From Clostridiales bacterium UBA4698 (lineage in GTDB: Bacteria > Bacillota > Clostridia > TANB77 > UBA1234), in assembly GCA_002404755.1 (NCBI GenBank), contig DHKI01000037.1:5998-69997 (forward strand): a stretch of 64,000 nucleotides of DNA, written 5' to 3'. Under the pieces are notes generated by a model, which worked only from the letters and a program-made list of their open reading frames with translations, did not search any database and had not been told where the DNA came from. This document shows, one piece after another, positions 62,239 to 64,000 of this stretch. Position 1 is the stretch's first letter. Every line of letters begins with the position of its first letter. The translations under genes and the position numbers were made by a program.

Positions 62239-63089
62239 CTAAATTTTCAAATTACTTCTTATATATTCTTTTCCTGCTTTATAACCAATTTCATATAGTT
62301 CATCAACCTTGCTAGCATCAAGCAAATTGATTTTTTCTGTACTAATTTCGATAATGTCTGTCTTTCCATAAAGTTCATATTCCTTTAACTCCTGCATCAT
62401 ATAATCAAATGAACAATCTATGATATTCAACATATTTTTACAGCATTCTTTTAAGCCATTATTTTCGAAAGAGACCGATATTATTTTATCTGCACCATAG
62501 TATTTCAAAACTCGCCATGGTATATTTTCTCTTATTCCGCCATCAATAAATTCAACACCGTTTATATTACACGGTTCAAATATTCCAGGATAACTGCAAC
62601 TAGCTCTGACGGCCTTAGCGATATCAATTTTGTTAGAATACTTCACTTTATCATCTTTTATTAATTTTTGTGAAGTAAAAATATATGTATCTCCATTAGT
62701 CAGGTTTATGCTACTTATAAAAAGCGGAAACTTAATATCTGTTATATTACAAAAATTTTTCTTATTGCTAAAATCTCTTATATACTTTTCAATCTTGCTT
62801 CCTGATGAAAGGCCCATTATAGAAATTTCACCTTTGAAAATGATTCCACCTATTAGCTTCACAATATTTTTGTACTCAAAATACTTTATTTTGTTAGCAT
62901 AATTATTAAAAATACTATAAATCTCATTCACACTATATCCTTCGGCGAATAGTGTTGCAACAATGCTACCGTGAAGAAGCACCTGAAATCATATCAATTT
63001 TTACTTTTTCATCTTCAAAGGCTTTTAATACGCCTATATGCGCTGCTCCCTTTATACCACCACCGACTCAAACACATTCCTAATTTCAT
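62239..63089 (-). CDS. patatin-like phospholipase; needs two +1 shifts at CGG
   Basis: A 282-residue lipid acyl hydrolase once two bases are skipped. Start: ATG at 63089 behind GGAGG. Frame zero MKLGMCLS meets CGG; skipping C at 63065 gives GGGIKGAAHIGVLKAF, the oxyanion loop. The next CGG (followed by AG, so CGG TAG) is reached in frame; skipping C at 62971 gives GASSGSIVATLF, the nucleophile elbow GXSXG with Ser38. The rest is open and includes the catalytic Asp in EFIDGGIRENIPW. Without shifting only short peptides are made. Patatins act on membrane lipids; the target is unknown. Confidence 0.85.
62969..62971 (-). other. +1 frameshift site TCA CGG T in the patatin gene (second)
   Basis: CGG after TCT TCA, then TAG at once in frame. 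Skipping the C reads GGT AGC ATT and supplies Gly40 of the GXSXG elbow. Confidence 0.8.
63063..63065 (-). other. +1 frameshift site AGT CGG T in the patatin gene (first)
   Basis: CGG after TTG AGT. Skipping the C reads GGT GGT GGT ATA AAG and supplies Gly9 of the conserved GGG motif. Confidence 0.8.
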
Positions 63090-63110
63090 AAAAGCACCTC
63101 CTTAAAAAGT

Positions 63111-63139
63111 ATACTATCTGACTAAATAAAAAATGACAA
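63111..63139 (-). promoter_or_regulatory. promoter of the patatin gene
   Basis: TTGTCA (63134-63139), 17-base spacer, TAGTAT (63111-63116) on the minus strand, 22 bases before the ATG. Confidence 0.6.
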
Positions 63140-63175
63140 AAGCTATGTTAGATAAATAAAATCTAACATAGCTTT
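63138..63175. terminator. strong hairpin between foreign ORFs and the patatin gene
   Basis: AAAGCTATGTTAGAT and its complement flank a seven-base loop. It should stop transcription coming from the two ORFs at 63.2-63.9 kb. Confidence 0.75.
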
Positions 63176-63200
63176 ATAGTCACTTTTTAGTATCTAGTGC

Positions 63201-63605
63201 TTATTCTATTCCTTCGAAAATATTTAAGAGCATCCGTGCTGCACTCTTCTTTGCAAGTATACACTGCTTGCAAAAATTCTTCTCCTGTCCTTCATTCAGA
63301 ATTTCGTACAAATGCCTCAATCTATCATCTTGCAACCTGGTAACGACAATCTCGAAAAAATATCTGAATTGCTTGTCCTGCCTCATAACAGAAATTGAGC
63401 CGTCAAGAAAAATCTTTTTTGCCTCGCCATTTTCCACTATAATGCTTACAACACTGGCATTATGCAGCTCCTTTTTCTCCAAAGAATCGAACTTGCTACT
63501 AATACTTTCGACAAAACCTTGCACCGTCTTTAGAGTTTTAGCAGTCAGCCGTATCTTCTGCTCTGAGTATAATTCCTCTTTCTCCGTCATAATATTTGAC
63601 ACCAT
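63201..63605 (-). CDS. hypothetical protein, foreign-looking, start uncertain
   Basis: Up to 134 residues from an ATG at 63605, overlapping the previous ORF by 68 bases; a later GTG is also possible. The sequence has mixed charge with cysteines near the end (FCKQCILAKKS). Codon use is foreign: it has CTG, GGC and two in-frame CGG codons, at 63551-63549 (near the start) and 63236-63234 (in AARMLL near the end). If CGG forced a shift, the last one would truncate the protein by about ten residues. No family is recognised. Confidence 0.4.
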   Translation of the reverse strand: MVSNIMTEKEELYSEQKIRLTAKTLKTVQGFVESISSKFDSLEKKELHNASVVSIIVENGEAKKIFLDGSISVMRQDKQFRYFFEIVVTRLQDDRLRHLYEILNEGQEKNFCKQCILAKKSAARMLLNIFEGIE

Positions 63606-63861
63606 AAAAAACCTGCCTTTCCTTGTCTCCATATGTTTTAATTACCTCATAACCAAAATTAGACTCTTCGTTCAAACATCCAACCAGAATTTCGTAAAAG
63701 CTGATAAACCCCGTTTCACCTGCATAAGGTTCTACAGTAACGATTCCGTCCTTAAATTCCGTAACCAAAATCCAGTACATCCTTTTTGGAACGTAGAAAA
63801 TGATTTCTCCTGTTTCTCTGTTAAAATTCAAGATTTTAACTATCGTAGCACGTTCAATCAT
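63538..63861 (-). CDS. hypothetical protein, foreign-looking
   Basis: A 107-residue protein (MIERATIVKILNFNRETGEI... GIILRAEDTADC). The ATG at 63861 has GAAGGAG in good place; the ORF continues upstream without a better site. No in-frame CGG. Composition is similar to the next ORF and to the 35214 gene, all less AT-rich than neighbours. The three may come from one kind of mobile element. Function unknown. From 63862 to 64000 no further gene is seen. Confidence 0.5.
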   Translation of the reverse strand: MIERATIVKILNFNRETGEIIFYVPKRMYWILVTEFKDGIVTVEPYAGETGFISFYEILVGCLNEESNFGYEVIKTYGDKERQVFYGVKYYDGERGIILRAEDTADC

Positions 63862-64000
63862 ACTATTCTCCTTCAAGTTATATTCATAAACCTTGCATTT
63901 AAAATATCTTATATCAATCGACATAATATCATCGTTCATAAAAAAAGTCAAGTATATAAAAAATAGCGATGCACAAACGTATGTGTCAAGTAAAAGTAGG

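Noticed and set aside
4475..63089. Sequencing or assembly error as the simple cause of the seven frameshifts
   Set aside because: Errors would fall in homopolymers and at random codons. Here all seven are a C before GGY in frame, in unrelated genes and with different preceding codons, while hundreds of A/T-GGY glycine codons in other genes have no extra C. A method-specific artefact cannot be excluded without reads, but it is the weaker explanation.
63201..63861. One gene split by a frameshift at 63538-63632
   Set aside because: Skipping the C of the CGG at 63551 leads to a TGA at once, and the first ORF has a natural-looking end. Two overlapping genes fit better.
1..64000. CRISPR arrays, tRNA or rRNA genes
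   Set aside because: No regularly spaced direct repeats, no cloverleaf with GGTTCGAATC-type arms except the tRNA-like ends of tmRNA, and no rRNA sequence were found.

Overview
The window is a low-GC (roughly 30 percent), almost entirely minus-strand chromosomal stretch from a Gram-positive, clostridia-like bacterium. The evidence is the Firmicutes-type S10-spc-alpha ribosomal gene order, zinc-ribbon S14 and L36, a SigK-type sporulation sigma factor, LexA, AGGAGG ribosome binding sites with frequent TTG and GTG starts, and Arg coded mostly by AGA. An uncultured gut Clostridia lineage is likely, but no species is assigned. I saw no tRNA or rRNA gene and no CRISPR array.

Layout. 1-7.5 kb: DUF362 fragment, murF, a repeat-rich secreted protein, tcdA, a Qnr-like pentapeptide protein, sigK and the K+ uptake pair ktrA-ktrB. 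7.7-29.4 kb: the ribosomal super-operon from rpsJ to rplQ, with a strong promoter and structured leader, no rpmD, and a TetR/MMPL/secreted-protein insertion between adk and map. 29.4-44.5 kb: fic, an Rsm22-like methyltransferase, alr, tex, a decayed acyltransferase, one foreign-looking gene, dtd, yebC, a PlsC/GT8 envelope cluster, lexA, corA and a 3D-domain protein. 44.7-47.7 kb: tmRNA, a decayed IS30 element and two orphan exported proteins. 47.8-53.5 kb: rpsF-ssb-rpsR, pth-rng and a lone VirD4-like ATPase. 53.5-63.1 kb: a Dlt-like five-gene envelope operon, galE, a winged-helix protein, an S1 protein and a patatin. 63.2-63.9 kb: two foreign-looking ORFs.

The main discovery is a coding rule. 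Five genes (sigK, ktrB, a GNAT gene, an SGNH/deacetylase gene and a patatin) look broken by frameshifts at seven points. Every break is an in-frame CGG codon followed by T or C. Skipping the C restores the family-conserved protein each time and puts a glycine (GGT or GGC) at the site. My hand scan of all other native genes found no in-frame CGG at all. This suggests that CGG is unassigned, or is read as a quadruplet CGGY = Gly, giving obligatory +1 frameshifting. It resembles the AGGY shifts known in Perkinsus mitochondria. Two foreign-looking genes do contain ordinary CGG codons and are the main counter-evidence.
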